A DNA stretch of 64,000 nt from Urophycis tenuis (taxonomy: Eukaryota > Chordata > Actinopteri > Gadiformes > Phycidae). The notes under the pieces were generated by a model that was not told the origin of the DNA, did not search any database, and worked only from the letters and a program-made list of their open reading frames with translations. The stretch spans positions 62,001 through 126,000 of the forward strand of contig JAXIVH010000083.1 in assembly GCA_036785325.1 (NCBI GenBank). Reading direction: 5' to 3'. The translations under genes were made by a program, and so were the position numbers. Positions within the stretch are counted from its first letter, which is position 1, and the number at the start of each line of letters is the position of its first letter. Of the stretch, positions 22,424 through 35,520 are shown piece by piece.

Positions 22424-24139
22424 TATTTTGCCCACAATTATTTTCTTGTCAGGATATGGATGTTTGTGTTCACAACCTATTCGTGACACTGTCAATGTAC
22501 ATAAATTGTTGGAAAGTGAAATGTTTACACTCGCGCGCGCGCGCACACACACACACACCGTTTATTCATTGTTCACTCTTCACTGTTTGTTCATTGTTTT
22601 GGTTAATGAATATAATATGAAAAATAATATGAGAATATATTAAAACATCTAATTAATTTTACCTTGACTATTTATTTGTTTTTCTGTGTCAATTACTTGT
22701 TCTTTGGCTGTAGAAGCAGTATGGTCATTTGGGGTAACCGATTTATGTCAAGTGGCGTAACCAGTATTTTTCACAAAAATCTCATATTGTACAAAAAAGT
22801 TAATATGGAAGAGACTTCAGCATTCTACTACACTATAATAATCTGTTTTAAAACATTTTTTACCCAACTGGCCAAGAAACAGGCAGAAAACATTAATGTT
22901 TTCAGCATAGTGTCTTGCTCGGTACAATAAAAAGTCCATATAATCTAAATCTAGAAATAAATATAATAAAAAAAAATTCATGTGATATTTGAAATTGTAT
23001 TTCTTGTTTTCATAAGTACACTTACATAGAATCTAGGAGGGTGAAATATTTGAGTATTTGTCATTTATTTATGGTTACACCATTTGACAATGTAAGGGGC
23101 CATTAGTTCTGTTTTTCGTTAAAAATGTCGAGTCAAATACTATGAAACCAACAGAAATGCAAAATTTAATTTGTAACGGTCCTTGGGCATGTTGTTTTAA
23201 CAGGTTTAAAACATATTTTTGAATTGGTCATCATGACAACCCTTATTTGTCACTGACCCAGATATAGTACTCTACACGCTTTTAGATAAACATGAAATGC
23301 ATTGTTGGACTTAACATTGCTTAAAAAGTAACCACGTTAGCCTTCAAGTAAGCTAATTGTACCATAGCACTGCAATGAGTTTAAGAGTAGATTTAATATG
23401 CCCCACTGTCATAGCTGTTGTTCCATTGTTCATTGCTGTTGTGTTTTCTAGGACAAAGCAAAGAACCTTGCCGTCCTATCTTGGGAAAGAGGCACAGTGC
23501 ACTCCACAGAAGGCAGCCGAACTCAGCAAAAGAATCTTGAGAGTAAGTAATTATTTGCTTCCTTTGAGCATCTTTTAGAAGGGAATGGCTGTCCTGACCC
23601 CATTTATTGTGTCCTGATTTATTAGCTAGTTTATAAGTGTTTCTTCACTTGGCCTTTTTATTTGTGTCCTTGTTTGGATTGTGTGATAACTAAGCTCTTA
23701 CACTGTAAGCAACATGGCTCTATGAACGGTGCTGTGTTGTTATTATAATAATAATAATTATTATTATTTATTAATAATAATTATTATTTATTACATTTTT
23801 TTTATCTTACAGGTGATCGTCTGATGCTTTCTGATTGGCCGAAGGTTCTAGCCATGCTTTCTTCAACGGCAGCAACGGTAGCAACAGGCTACAAATAAAG
23901 AAAGGTTCTGTGTTGGGACTGTTATTTTACACTCAGGAATTTCTGTACTGTGCACGGCACAGTGTTTGTTTTTGCACTGCATTTTTTTTTATCTTTTGTA
24001 ATTTTGTACATTTTGGGACTGTAAGAGTACAGGCTGGCCTTTTTATTTTGTATAATTTTATTCTATATTTCTTATTTTGCTGTGAAAAATAGTGTTGTTT
24101 AATAAACTATATTATTAAGAATTGTTTGGTATTTATTTG
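22424..24139. other. No gene seen; microsatellites
   Basis: A (CG)n/(CA)n tract lies at 22530-22558 and AT-rich ATT repeats at 23746-23800. No coding frame is supported. The stretch may be internal DNA of a hAT whose right end is at 24140-24292. Confidence 0.45.
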
Positions 24140-24292
24140 AAATACATTATGTTTTTTTACTAATCGAACAACAGAAAAATAATCGATAGATTAATCGTCC
24201 AATTAGTCGTTAGATTAGTCGACTAATCAATAAAATAATCGCCCGATTTATCGTTTTCAAAATAATCGTTTCCCCCCAGCCCTACTTAACAA
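24140..24292 (-). mobile_element. hAT terminal fragment (ZBED type)
   Basis: Repeated AATCG/TAGTCG motifs ending in CGTTTCCCCCCAGCCCT. Read on the minus strand it starts AGGGCTGGGGGGAAACG, the characteristic terminus of abundant fish ZBED-related hAT elements. No partner end was identified with certainty. Confidence 0.55.
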
Positions 24293-24556
24293 AGACCGAA
24301 AGAGGAGGAATTCCAGAAAAGGTCAAAGTGAAATGTCAATCAAAGAGAAAAATCAAGCGAAACACCGAAAGTAATATGAAAAGAACCAGACAAAGAGGTG
24401 TACATATGCTACAAACAGATATGCAAATATCCATACCTATAGGTCACAAAAAAAGCATACATCACTAATCGTTATTCTCATGATCCAATTTTCAGATCAA
24501 AACAAAAAGCTTTTGTAAAGCACCGTTACAACCACAACGAAAATGTTCGTTTAAGG

Positions 24557-25213
24557 GTGAGATTGGCCCTGCGAAGCCGTTATAATGACATATCCACAAA
24601 TGATCCGGCCTGTTTCAGATATTACAGTTATCTGCAGAGAAATAAGTCTGCATATGCCAATGACAGATTCAATAAAATGCTCCACAAAATGCACTGTGCT
24701 TTACATGTACAACGCAAGTACCGTCACTCCAGTTTTACACGCCTGTGTGAAAATCGCTCAGAGCAAGACACTGAACAACTGTCAACACCGACAGAAGACA
24801 CTCATGTGCATGCGACTATTGCAGCTTTCAGAATGGATGTACAGAATGGCCCTACGTTTGTGTGCACAGTATGTCACAGAGCTTTGTTTTATAATCAGGT
24901 GAAAAAGTGTAATCGTAAATGTTATCAAAAAAATCCAGACATGGTTGAGAGATGCTTAACAGGGGAATATGTACATACATGCAGTGATCTATGCAGTTCA
25001 CTTGAATATTGTTCACCCGAAAAAAAGACAGAATGGATATGTCATAACTGCCATGACCACTTGAAAATGGGAAAAATTCCACCAATTGCTGTTATCAATA
25101 TGTTAAAGCTTTCACCAATTATTCCAGAACTTAGCAATCTGAATATACTTGAGAGGCACCTAATAGCAAAATACATACCATTCGGCAACTTTTTTGCCTG
25201 TTATTTACTGTAA
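24557..25213 (+). pseudogene. Helentron N-terminal zinc-finger domain (DUF6570-like)
   Basis: An open frame of 218 codons. Cys pairs are arranged as VCTVCHRALF, KKCNRKCYQ and WICHNCHDHLK, then IPELSNLNILERHLIAKYIPF, the segment that normally leads into the Helitron Rep domain. After AKYIPF the frame ends within a few codons, exactly where Rep should begin, which marks the deletion joint. It is translated from an internal start; upstream coding (NDRFNKMLHKMH region) is in the same frame. Confidence 0.7.
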
Positions 25214-25227
25214 ATTCAACAGGAAAT

Positions 25228-25836
25228 TTGTTAGTGTTGAAACTGAAATCTTGCACTCGCAGTGTAATATTTATACCCACCGATGATAATGCTTTGAAAA
25301 TGAGTGTCCCTTTAAGGTTTTTGAATGACAGAATTCCAGACTCAGAGAATGTTTGGATGTCTGGGTTAGCAGACAAATACAAAAACAGGCCAGATACTGA
25401 AGAGTTTACAGTAATGTGTATGGCCGAGTTTGCTTACACATACAGAGTGATGTACGGAAGAAAAAAACAAGGGAAGAAAGTGCTGCCTCTTCAGAATGGG
25501 AAAGGATTTATCCAGAAGTGAACAGGAAGACCAGCCATCATCAGATATGCCAGATTTTCAGAGATAAAAGTTCCAGAGAAATTCTATGGCACACTACTCA
25601 AACTGTACCTGCCTTTCCGATAAGATTCACAGTTGAAACCCTCAGGTTTTCCAACATATGAGTCATTTTACACAACAGGTTCTGTAAGACTTACTGGAAA
25701 AGATGATCCCGAGAGTGTATATTCTATTGTCAAAGAGAGAAGGTCACAGTTTGAAAAAAATAGTGAGGCCATAGAGAAAGCCAGGGAGAGTTTGGAAGAA
25801 AATGGGCCATTGGAGGATGGGCATGGACAACACTAG
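25228..25836 (+). pseudogene. Helentron post-Rep linker
   Basis: The sequence LRFLNDRIPDSENVW, FAYTYRVMYGRKKQGKKVLP and, after shifts, LKLYLPFR and SGFPTYESFYTTGSVRL matches the segment between Rep and helicase in Helentrons. Frame changes occur near 25515 and 25630, so it is not translatable as one piece. Confidence 0.65.
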
Positions 25837-25955
25837 CTCCTGAGACAGAGCTTATTCGTCTTGAGTGCATTTCAGAGCGCGAGGAAATATCCCCTGACAA
25901 CATCAATGAACAAGAGGACATTCCTGAATACAGTAGCACAAGTAGAGGAAGTGAG

Positions 25956-27400
25956 ATGACGATGTTTGAGGCTCCTCCAGTAGACCCTACTGTTCTCCGA
26001 GGCATGTACCAAAATCTCAACCAAACGCAGGCGTCCATATTTTATACAGTGTGTCAGTGGTGCATCAGACGTGTGTGTGGTCAGAGAGCAGATCAGTTTT
26101 TTTTACTTTGTCACTGGTGGAGCTGGAACTGGCAAATCACACCTCATTAAATGTATCTACACAGAGGCATCAAAGATACTACGAAAACTACCCCGCATCT
26201 CTGAGGAAAGAGACATGTCCATGCCTACTGTCCTTCTTACCGCATTTACCGGAACAGCAGCATTTAACATATCAAGCAGGACTCTGCACTCTGTCCTGAA
26301 ACTGCCAAGAAGCCTTAAGCCACCTTACCAGTGTCTTGGAAACTGCCAGGATGAAATGAGAATAACCTTATCCAATGTTGAGATTCTTGTTATTGATGAA
26401 GTGTCAATGGTATCAAAGCCACTCTTTGCGTATGTCAATTGGAGGCTACAAGAAGTCAAAGGTAGCAAGAAAGATTTTGGTGGACTCTCAGTCATTCTTG
26501 TTGGGGATTTTCTACAACTGCGAGCATTGGGCAAAGCTAAACCTCTCTGTGTATATGAGGAACATGTTCTTGACTTCTGGAAGGATCGGTTTCAGATAGT
26601 CACTCTGACAGAAATCATGCGCCAAAAAGATGACGTGGCATTCGCTCAGATGCTCAACAGAATAAGAGTGAAACGCAAGCGTGAAGCATTAACTGAAGCA
26701 GACAGATCTCTTCTCTCTCAGGCCATATGTCGAGCTGAGGACTGTCCCAAAGATGTTCTGCATGTTTTTCCTACAAACAAGTGACTGAACACAATTCAAA
26801 AGCCATCACTGCTCTATACTCAGAATTGATCACTGTTGATGCCCATGACTACAGAAAAGATCCCCAAACTGGTCGAATGGAGAGACAAAAAGAGCCTTGT
26901 GAGGGAGGCAAAGGGGATCTGCCATCTAAACTACAAATTGCTGAGGGTGCCCGAGTAATGCTCATCAGAAACATCGATGTTGGAGATGGACTGGTGAATG
27001 GATCATTTGGAAAGATTGGTAAAATTGTTTATCAGGTTGAAAACGGCAAAAGAGACGTGAAGTTACTTGGCATTGAATTTGATGATCCAAATGCTGGCCA
27101 AAGACACCAACAACAAGAGCAAGAGACCTGGGGCAACAGACAACTTGGTGTATATTGAAAGAATGGAGGAACGTCTGAACAAACAGATAATTCGCCATTC
27201 TTTCTGTATTTCTTTATCGTACAGTTCGACCGTGCATAAAGTGCAAGGACTTAGTAGAGCTTCAGTCGTGGTCTCTAATTTTTGAACCAGGTATGGCATA
27301 TGTGGGTCTCAGCAGGACTACCACACTGCAAGGACTTTACATCATTGATTTTGATGAAAACCAGATCTATTCTGATCCACAAATATTAACCTGTTTGGAA
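25956..27400 (+). pseudogene. Helentron PIF1-like helicase, several frameshifts
   Basis: Helicase motifs in order: Walker A GGAGTGKS (about 26115-26138), TAFTGTAAF (about 26237), Walker B LVIDEVSMV (about 26387-26413), GDFLQLRALG (about 26505), then ARVMLIRNIDVGDGLVNGS (about 26950), YSSTVHKVQGLS (about 27217) and VGLSRTTTLQ (about 27300). Frame shifts: a T-run at 26096-26103 just before Walker A, a stop near 26782, and changes near 27090-27160 and 27285. The domain would unwind DNA during rolling-circle transposition. Confidence 0.8.
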
Positions 27401-28138
27401 AATATGCCAAAAGCAGATTTTGAAAATGTCATGCCCCTTCTTCACTGTCTTCCTTCAATCAGTTCATCATCATCTCGGACACTGATTCACCATAATACAG
27501 AAGGATTGTCAGCTCATATCAATGATGTGAAGAAACACCATGAGCTGCAACTCGCAGACATTCTGTGCTTTACTGAAACACACCTTTTTGGCACATTTGT
27601 CCCAGAGAATATCCAGTTAGAAAACTATCGAATGTACAAGCGCAACAGGCACGTGTCATATTCTACTCTGACTCATCTAGCACAGAGGAATGGTGGTGGA
27701 GTAGCTATATTTGTTAAAAGCCACGTCCAAGCCAATCTTGTACCATACTTACATGGTGTGACTGACCTTGAATTTCTGGTAGTCAAAGTGGTGGCTCCAG
27801 GTCCAACACTGATTGCAGTGATTTATAGACCACCAGATTACAGCATAAATGTATTCATGACAAATCTCTGTCATCTGTTGGACTCTCTACATGTCATAGC
27901 AGATGGGCCAGTTATTATCTGTGGGGATTTCAACAAGGACATGCTGGCCAATGGAAGGAAGCCAATCTATGAGTTGTTGCGATCTAGAGGTTTCACAAAT
28001 CTTATAACCACTGCAACTACTGAGAAGAACACGCTGCTAGACAACATCTTCATTTCTGGTCCCCAGCACTGTGCCCATTCAGGTGTTTTACAAACATACT
28101 ACAGTTATCATGATCCTGTGTTTTGTATTCTAACTTAA
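27400..28138 (+). CDS. Helentron endonuclease (EEP-like) domain
   Basis: In frame with the last helicase motif (from 27293) and open for 281 codons. EEP landmarks: ILCFTETHLFG (Glu), GGGVAIFVK, VIYRPPDYS, IICGDFNKDM (GDFN), TLLDNIFIS and YYSYHDPVFC (His-Asp). This is the apurinic-endonuclease-like domain that marks Helentrons, shared with LINE endonucleases. It is the best-preserved part of the element, with no internal stop. Confidence 0.75.
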
Positions 28139-28210
28139 TCATGGAATCCACCACCTACTTATCCATCCTGCTGCTGTTACCTATAACGTGAGCTGCAGAA
28201 TGTGAATAAA

Positions 28211-30385
28211 ATCTGATGTGTTTTGAGTTAGTATATACAAGTTATATTTATAGTATGAGGAAAAGTGTAAGTAAACAAAATTATCAGGTTATGGTATTTC
28301 TCTGTAATTGGAAGCTACACGAGATCGACATTAGTACAGTCAAACCATTTCATTTTACAGGAATGAGATTCTTATCATACCACAATAGTCATGTTCAACA
28401 GGCCAATTGAGATCATTCAAGCCTTGTGAAAGGACAATAATCATAATAATAACTACATTAACTTCAATGTCTCAAATTAGACATTTTGTCAATCCGAAAA
28501 GTATGTTATGTAAGGCTATGTGATCATAAGATCATTATTAATTACACAATGATTGCCTAAATATACCTTATACATTCCTAAATACATGTGGTCACATTCT
28601 GTTGCAAAAGTAGATACTCGATAAAGCTATTCTGGAAACACTGTGGCTACACTTCTGTTCATTCAGTCTTGTACTGACATCTACAGGATAGATAAAATTT
28701 TAATTAATCTGTCTAATCTTTGCAGTTAATAGTGCGCTAAGTAGTTGTTCGCTTTATAAAGAGGAAGACAACAAACCGATAAATTATTTAAAAATAGTAA
28801 CAGAACAAGTATGCTGTTACTTTTGAATCTCATTATAGACTGATATGGCAGTCTATGGTAAGGGTAAAGGTCAAAGGGTTAACCCTTGTGCCTATTATAG
28901 TCATAGGCCTAGTATTATAATAAGTGATTTGTTTGATTTGCTAGCAATGAGTGGCATTACTTGATAGAGAGCTCAACGTGAAATTGAACTTGTCTTTTTC
29001 TATTATGGTGACTTACTAATGTACCAACTGCATTCATTTTAGGTCTTTTGTTGCAAGTATTTTGATCTTTTAATGCACAGTTAGGCTAGGCTACTTTGCT
29101 TATTTTGTGAATTGGGCTTTTCTACGTAAATCATTGTCAACAGTAGCATGCAATAAGTGTTCCTTGTTGAACACGTCCACAGAGATTTCGGTGACTGAAA
29201 CCGCACCTATTTGAATCAAGGTCCTAGTTTGGAGAAAAAATATCTGCACCCCTGATTCGTGTGGACACCAGATCCGCTTACGATAATGCCCCAATTAGCG
29301 GCATGAGCTGAGAAAAGTTAGCCTTCTCCAAATCAGGATTTAAACATATTACACAACTATGGTCAAAATGATCACAAACACTCACGGATTATGACAGTTG
29401 TATCCAAAAATACCCCAGCAACTCCAGAAAGTACACATGAGCAATTTATTCAAGTAGGCCTAGTGCTAGAGTAGGTCCATGTTCAAGTATGTTGACATTT
29501 TTTACTGCTCTTCTTCTATCTTGGGTGTTCTGTAGGAGAAACAGCGCCACATAAAGGCCGGGAATAGGTAGGCCTACTATTTTCTACAGCAGATGCGTCT
29601 CTGTCAGTTTTCGAAATATCCTGTCTTGTGGACAGGGCCTTAAAACAACAGAACTTTTGCCCAGGAAATATGTTCAGGCTTATGTACTATGTAACTGAAT
29701 AATAATGATAATAATAATAATAATAATAATAATAATATATTATAGGCTAGAATAACAATAGAAATGTAGCCTATTGAGAGTTCAATCCTGGCGTAATCTT
29801 CTAGGATATCAAACCCGGGATATGACTAATAGGTAGGCCTACATAAATGAGGACATCTAGAAACTCTTATTTTAAGGAAATCGGACCAATAGAAGCCCCC
29901 CAGCAACGAAAAGGACCAATCAACACGTAAATGTCAGTGTAAGGTATGTTTATAACTGCACGTGCCTTGACAGACATCACCATTTACAAGACATCGGCTA
30001 CTGAGAAAGGTGAGTAACCTGCAAGCCTCCCCTAACAAAGTTAAACTTGCCTATTAAACCACTAACCTGTATCTTAATTTTGACAGTTAGACAGACACAT
30101 AGTTTTCAGACGTAATTGAGAATAGAAGAGTTACTTTGCCTACCAACAATTAAAAATTAGACTCTTGTTTAAATGTCACTGGGTCTAATCTGTGGCAATG
30201 GAAAACTGTATGCTATCTTTATAGTCCCGGTTAATCGTTACAATCGATTTCTCTAGGTATTATCTTTCCAACACACTTGTATACCCCTCCATATCTTGAA
30301 ATGTGGTATCTCCCCCCCCAACGGCGACTGAGGATATTGTTTTTAGCGCGATTTATTTTGCTAAGCTAATATCTAAGATAATAAA
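28211..30385. other. Non-coding; (AAT)n at 29698-29740; probable 5' part of hAT
   Basis: No coding exon found. AAAGGTGAGTAAC near 29997-30009 could be the donor of a non-coding first exon of the hAT that starts at 30386. Terminal repeats of that hAT were not identified. Confidence 0.4.
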
Positions 30386-32918
30386 ATGAAAAGGAAGCAG
30401 CAGAGCATTTTAGAATCATTTTTCACAAAAAAAAAAGGCAGGTGATGTTGCCCTAGCGGCAGAGGGAGGAGGAGGACCAGGTAGTGAAGGCGGGATTCAG
30501 GCTCTTAACGAAGCTGTTAATAACGAGGATGCTAATTCTAACGGGGAGATGGAGATGGAGACTACTTGCTTGGATGTTGAGAACTCATCATCCACACCAA
30601 CTTCTCGAATTAAATCCGAGATTTCTGAGTCCCCACCGATTTCTCAGATTGAAAGAGCTGGATCAGACTTGGACAGCGATAAGCAAGGTCAAGGCCCGGG
30701 TGAGGGCGCGGGCGCCACTACAGCTACAGCAGTAGCAGCCACTGGATCAACTGGAGCAGAGAAGAAGGATATTAGTGGATGTAAAACAGACGGACTCAGG
30801 CGTCCTCGTTTGACCCACTTCCCAACCAGAAATGGAAGACGCTTTAATGTCAGCGTGTATCAGGAATATGACTGGGTTGAATATTCTATGCAAGAAGATG
30901 CAGTTTATTGCTTTGCATGTCGTCATTTTGGAGGAGCCTCAACTGTAACAGGTGACAGGCATGGACTGCGTGTGTTCATAGACACTGGATACACATGTTG
31001 GAAGAACATGAAAAAAAATCTCCGGGATCATCAAGGGAGCAGTAGACACAATTGTGCTGCAATAGCGTGGTCTAACTTTAAGGCTGTGATCGGTGGACGT
31101 AAGGAATCCATCGCAAGTCGGATTGACACAAACAGGACAGATGAGGTGCAGGAGAACCGGGCTCACGTCAAATCCTTGTTAAAAATCACGTCGTTTCTGG
31201 GAAGACAGGCCCTCCCTTTCCGTGGTCACAACGAACAAGATGAGGCTAAAAATAAAGGAAATTTCCTTGAACTTTTAGACGTTGTTGCAACAGATGACAA
31301 GAACGTGAAAAGCAAGCAGGAACGCAGGTATGCACATTATTCTTCCCCAGAGGCTCGGAATGATATGGTGAAAGTTATTGGGGAAAAGATCAGAAATCTA
31401 ATCATAAGTGAAGTAGGAGAAGCACGGTACTTTTCAGTTTTAGTGGATGAAACGAAAGACCTGTCTAAGAAGGAGCAACTGGCCATTTTGATCCGTTATG
31501 TTCATGACGGGATTATAAAGGAAAGAGCCATTGGAACATTTCACATGAAGGACCTGACAGCTGAATCCCTGGCCCAGCAGATAATAAAGGAATTATCGAG
31601 TTTAGATATTCAGATGTGTGTTGCGCAATGCTATGACGGTGCAAGTGTTATGCGAGGCAATGTGCGTGGAGTGCAGGCTGTAATACGCGAAAAAGTGCCA
31701 CATGCAGCGTATATACACTGTCATGCACATAGACTAAATCTTGTGCTTGTGAGCTCGATAACTGAAATACCTGAGATGGCAGAGTTTTTTGGTGTTGTTC
31801 AAACACTATATACTTTTATTGCAAATAGCAATACCAGACACATGCTTTTCATTGAGGCTCAAAAGAAGTTAGGGTACAACAAAGTACTGCACTTGGAGCG
31901 CACCTGTCCCACTCGGTGGCTGTACTGGTATAGGGCTCTACAGAAGATCAAAATGCGCTACGAGGCTATACTAGCTGTGTTAGATGCCACTATTGACGCT
32001 CATGCAGAGGGTTCAACTGAAGCAGCTGGACTTCGGTCGAATATGCTGACACTCAGTTTTGTTGTGCGTCTTCATGTCTTAGAGAAAATCTTGAGTCTCA
32101 CTTATGGACTGTCTGAACAGCTTCAGACAAAAGACATTGCAATCACGATGGCTTCCAATCTCATACGGAGTACTAAGACCCAACTGGAAAAGATGAGGTC
32201 AGATAAAGAGTACCAGGACACACTCAGCAGAGCCAAAGCATTTTCCACAGAGCTCGGCCTCCCAAGCAGCGACACTGCCGACCCTCGAACAGCAAGAGCA
32301 CGGAGTGTGTCCAAAGCCTTGGCAGGGTTTATTGTCGGATCATCCAGTGGCCAGAGACAGACAGGAGGTGACCAAGAAAAAAGACTATACTTTGAAACAC
32401 TGGACCGCTTCATCTCTGAGTTAGATCGACGATTTACAGATAATGATGAGCTACTTAATGCTATCCAGGCATTTGATTGTTCATCTCCCCATTTCATGGA
32501 TGAAGTTAAAATGGAACAGTTTGCACAACTGTATGACAAACTGATCGACACCACCCTTCTCAGTTCCCAATGTCACACAGCAAAAGCTTTCCTTGAACTT
32601 GAGATGAAGGACGTGGAGGAGGAGAAAAACATCATGCTGGCTCTGACACAACTCAACACCATGTCTGTTGCCTTTTCAGAGGTGATAAAACTATTTCAGA
32701 TTGCAGCAACAATACCAGTTTCCACTGCATCAAACGAGAGATTTTTCTCCGTGTTAAAGCGAGTAAAAACATACCTGAGGACCACGATGGGCGATGACAG
32801 ACTGACGCACCTCATGTTAATGGCTGTTGAGCCTGCTGCCGTAAAATCACTGGACCCAGATGAACTTGTCAATGACTTTGCCCGTTTGAGGCCTCGGCAT
32901 TATCCACTGATGGATTAA
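30386..32918 (+). CDS. hAT transposase, ZMYM1-like, nearly intact
   Basis: An unbroken frame of 789 codons runs from the ATG at 30549 to the stop at 32916-32918. A better N-terminus lies upstream at 30386 (MKRKQQSILESFF, the usual leader), separated only by a one-base frame change in an A10 run (30427-30436). Domains, numbered from 30549: TTF-type zinc finger about 85-185 (YCFACRHF); DUF4371/RNase H-like core with Asp in VLVDETKD (about 299) and CYDGASVMRG (about 361); HCHAHRLNLV (about 391); CPTRW (about 452); C-terminal dimerisation helix STASNERFFSVLKRVKTYLR (about 725-745). The enzyme would excise and insert its own element with 8-bp target duplications. Full-length family size. It could be an active element or a recent copy; no domestication evidence. 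Confidence 0.9.
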
Positions 32919-33393
32919 TTATTCAAGTTCATCTTAAGGTAAGATACGTCACCCGAACCTCTTATACATCTGTTTAAGGGAAATACGATTTCTCTCTCTC
33001 TTTCTCTCTTCTTCTCCCTCCCTCCCTCCCTCCCCTCTTTGCATTTTGACTTTAACAGTTTTAAGTTTACCTGGTATGTTCACGTGATATTGTTGCAATT
33101 ATATAGTGAAAGAAGTGAACAAAATGAGTGAAATTGCGTTTGTCAGAAAGGCTATTACTGCTCTCTAACCCTGCCGCTTGCTATCCATGGTGCTGAAAAC
33201 GGATGCGTAAAGGCGCATTTGACTGAATTGATCAACAAGTATGTAGTAGTTTGTCCATAGTTACGTCGTTAGCGGGAGAGTAAGGGCTGGCTCAATTTGT
33301 GGCACCGGCAGCTCGTAGTGGCACCTCCGGTGGCAGCCTCAGGTGCCACTGACCTGCCGCAGCAGGTGCCAGGGTCTGAGCCAGCTGCCACTG

Positions 33394-33437
<44 letters not shown>

Positions 33438-33690
33438 GCGTGTGCCTCAGCAGTTGCCAGTATCTGAGGTGCTGCTGTTATGGGCATCTGTTTTTAGTTT
33501 TTATTTTATAAAACAGTCAGTGTTGTATTTGGCTGAGGTGGGTTGCTGTGGGCGTGTCTATACCTGCTGAATGTAACCGCTGTGAAACAACCAGGAAACT
33601 TTTTATTTCTCTGCAAGGTTGTGTTCACTCAGTCTGTACTTTGTCAGGGTTTGTTTTAGTTGCTGATCAGTCACATTGCTCAAATAATAT

Positions 33691-33771
<81 letters not shown>

Positions 33772-34017
33772 AAAACTTTCGGCCCGAATTCAATTTTCCC
33801 TCTATTGACGTAAACGACGTGAAGTGAGGAGAGAGAGACGGGCGGCGGCTCCTTCCCGACCCAGGGCTTCTCTCTCCCTCCGATCCGCCGGAATAGAACA
33901 GCACCGTCTCGGTGTTCCGAGTTCCTCAAAATAGGCTCTATATCATGAATTAAATTCTTTGTAAAATCAAATGTTCAGAAGCAGTGAGCACCCCATATAG
34001 TCAGAATTATCAGAATT
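32919..34017. repeat. Non-coding with (TG)n and (TC)n microsatellites
   Basis: (TG)n lies at 33397-33446 between two GTGCCACTGACC-like repeats, and (TC)n at 33692-33767, about 38 units. No gene seen. Open frames across these runs are artefacts. Confidence 0.8.
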
Positions 34018-34120
34018 ACTCACATGTGTAAGGAAAAGGTTAGTGAATTCAACACTCGATCGAAATGTATTGACAACTGGAATAATTGAATACTTGAACT
34101 TTTTCCTTACACTTGTGAGT
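34018..34120. repeat. Inverted repeat, 24-bp arms
   Basis: The arm ACTCACATGTGTAAGGAAAA (from 34018) pairs with TTTTTCCTTACACTTGTGAGT (to 34120) with about two mismatches, around a 55-bp centre. It may be a small MITE core. Confidence 0.7.
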
Positions 34121-35153
34121 TTTGAAGAGGACTTTTACGAACTTATCCAGAAAGACGGAAGAGACGTCGATGCAGCGGTAGCCTTAGCAACAGCTAGTTG
34201 AAGCTATCAGAAAAGTGCTCTTTTAAATAAACTCCTGGTGTACTTACAAACTTTAAAATGCCTCGTTTTGTGAGTACAGACCATATATGTACTACTACAG
34301 AAGTTGGGTAACAATCCATGCATTATTAGTGGGGTAATTTACGAGATATACACAGTGTACCGGGCACTCCAATACTAAGCCATTCGGCTTATACCCCTAA
34401 ACTTGATAAATATTGACCGTCGCTAAAAATGCATCTGAGGGGGTATTTGGCTGGATTATTGGTGGAAATTACCTCAGGGTGAATTTTACTCCGAACCATC
34501 ACTTTAAACAAATGGACATGTCTAACTAAAGCCTCCTCAAAGGCTATGGTGACAACAATAATCTCAGACCCATTTTTTTTACTTAGAGCTGTGAAGGGCG
34601 AGTCTACTGAAAGGGGGATGTGGCTGAGCCACTAGCATAGACTATGGCTTGACTGCTGTTTCATAAAGCTAAAGTTAAGATATGAGACTATAAGCTAATT
34701 GAACAGAATTTAAAATAGCCTAGCCTACAACCACAATTGTTCTTGGCAGCCTCTCTAGCCGCGTAGGCTATTCGACACCGATTAATTTCCAGTAATTTTC
34801 AAACTATCCTACCTGACTGCTATCCTTGCTTATAGCCTATAACTGTACGTACACACCGCCAGCGACTTGAGCTTCCAAAGATTCCGGAAGTCATTCACTT
34901 TCAATGGAAGCCGGCTTCTCTCAGCTGCAAGAAGCGGCAAATCCGTCGGCGTCGCGTTTTGGGCGTCTTGAGCGACTTGAGCGTCAAGCAGAAAGTTTAA
35001 ATTGAGTTAACTTTATGGTAATGAGCTATGACGCTGTTCAGCGGCAAACGACCAGTAACCAATTGGAATAGACGTCCTTCGCGCGGGCTGATTCCCGAGA
35101 ACATTCGATTCTTTCGAAACTTTTGTTCCTACCAAGACATTAGTTCCGAGAAA
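34121..35153. other. Non-coding leader, possible Harbinger-type 5' end
   Basis: The stretch GCCAGCGACTTGAGC (34859) to GGCGTCTTGAGCGACTTGAGCG (34984) is a direct-repeat motif I associate with 5' ends of fish PIF/Harbinger elements carrying MADF genes. No matching right terminus was found. The remainder shows no coding frame. Confidence 0.4.
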
Positions 35154-35520
35154 ATGGAGAAGCTAATCATTGCGGTTGCTGGTTTCCCAATCATTTACGG
35201 CATGAGTTTGTTCGCATATAGGGACCTTTTAAAAAAAAATGAGGCATGGGAAAAGATAGCAGCGATAGTTGGTGTTTCAGGTGAGTTGATAAAGTGTGCG
35301 ATGTTTTTATTATTTTTAACTGGGAGGGAACAGCAATGAGCAGCGCATAGCATGCTAGTCTTCCATGCTTGATGTGAATGGTACGATCTGTTTGCAGATC
35401 ATTTCACCCTAGTTAAATGCGCAGAAATTAATTAATAGGAGAAGAAGCATTTTAGTGCAATGCACTTACATTATACGTTTTTATTCGGCGTTGTCATTTC
35501 GCTGTTCATTTTAGGTTTAA

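Larger units (their letters stand above)
24300..28210 (+). mobile_element. Helentron (Helitron variant with endonuclease), Rep deleted
   Basis: The order of decoded parts is zinc-finger N-terminal domain, linker, PIF1-like helicase, apurinic-like endonuclease, which is the Helentron plan. The HUH Rep nickase that should lie between about 25200 and 25230 is missing. Helentrons have no inverted repeats or target duplications, so the ends are set by coding content. Confidence 0.75.

Noticed and set aside
33548..33929. Frames of repeated SL or RE residues
   Set aside because: Translation of the (TC)n tract at 33692-33767.
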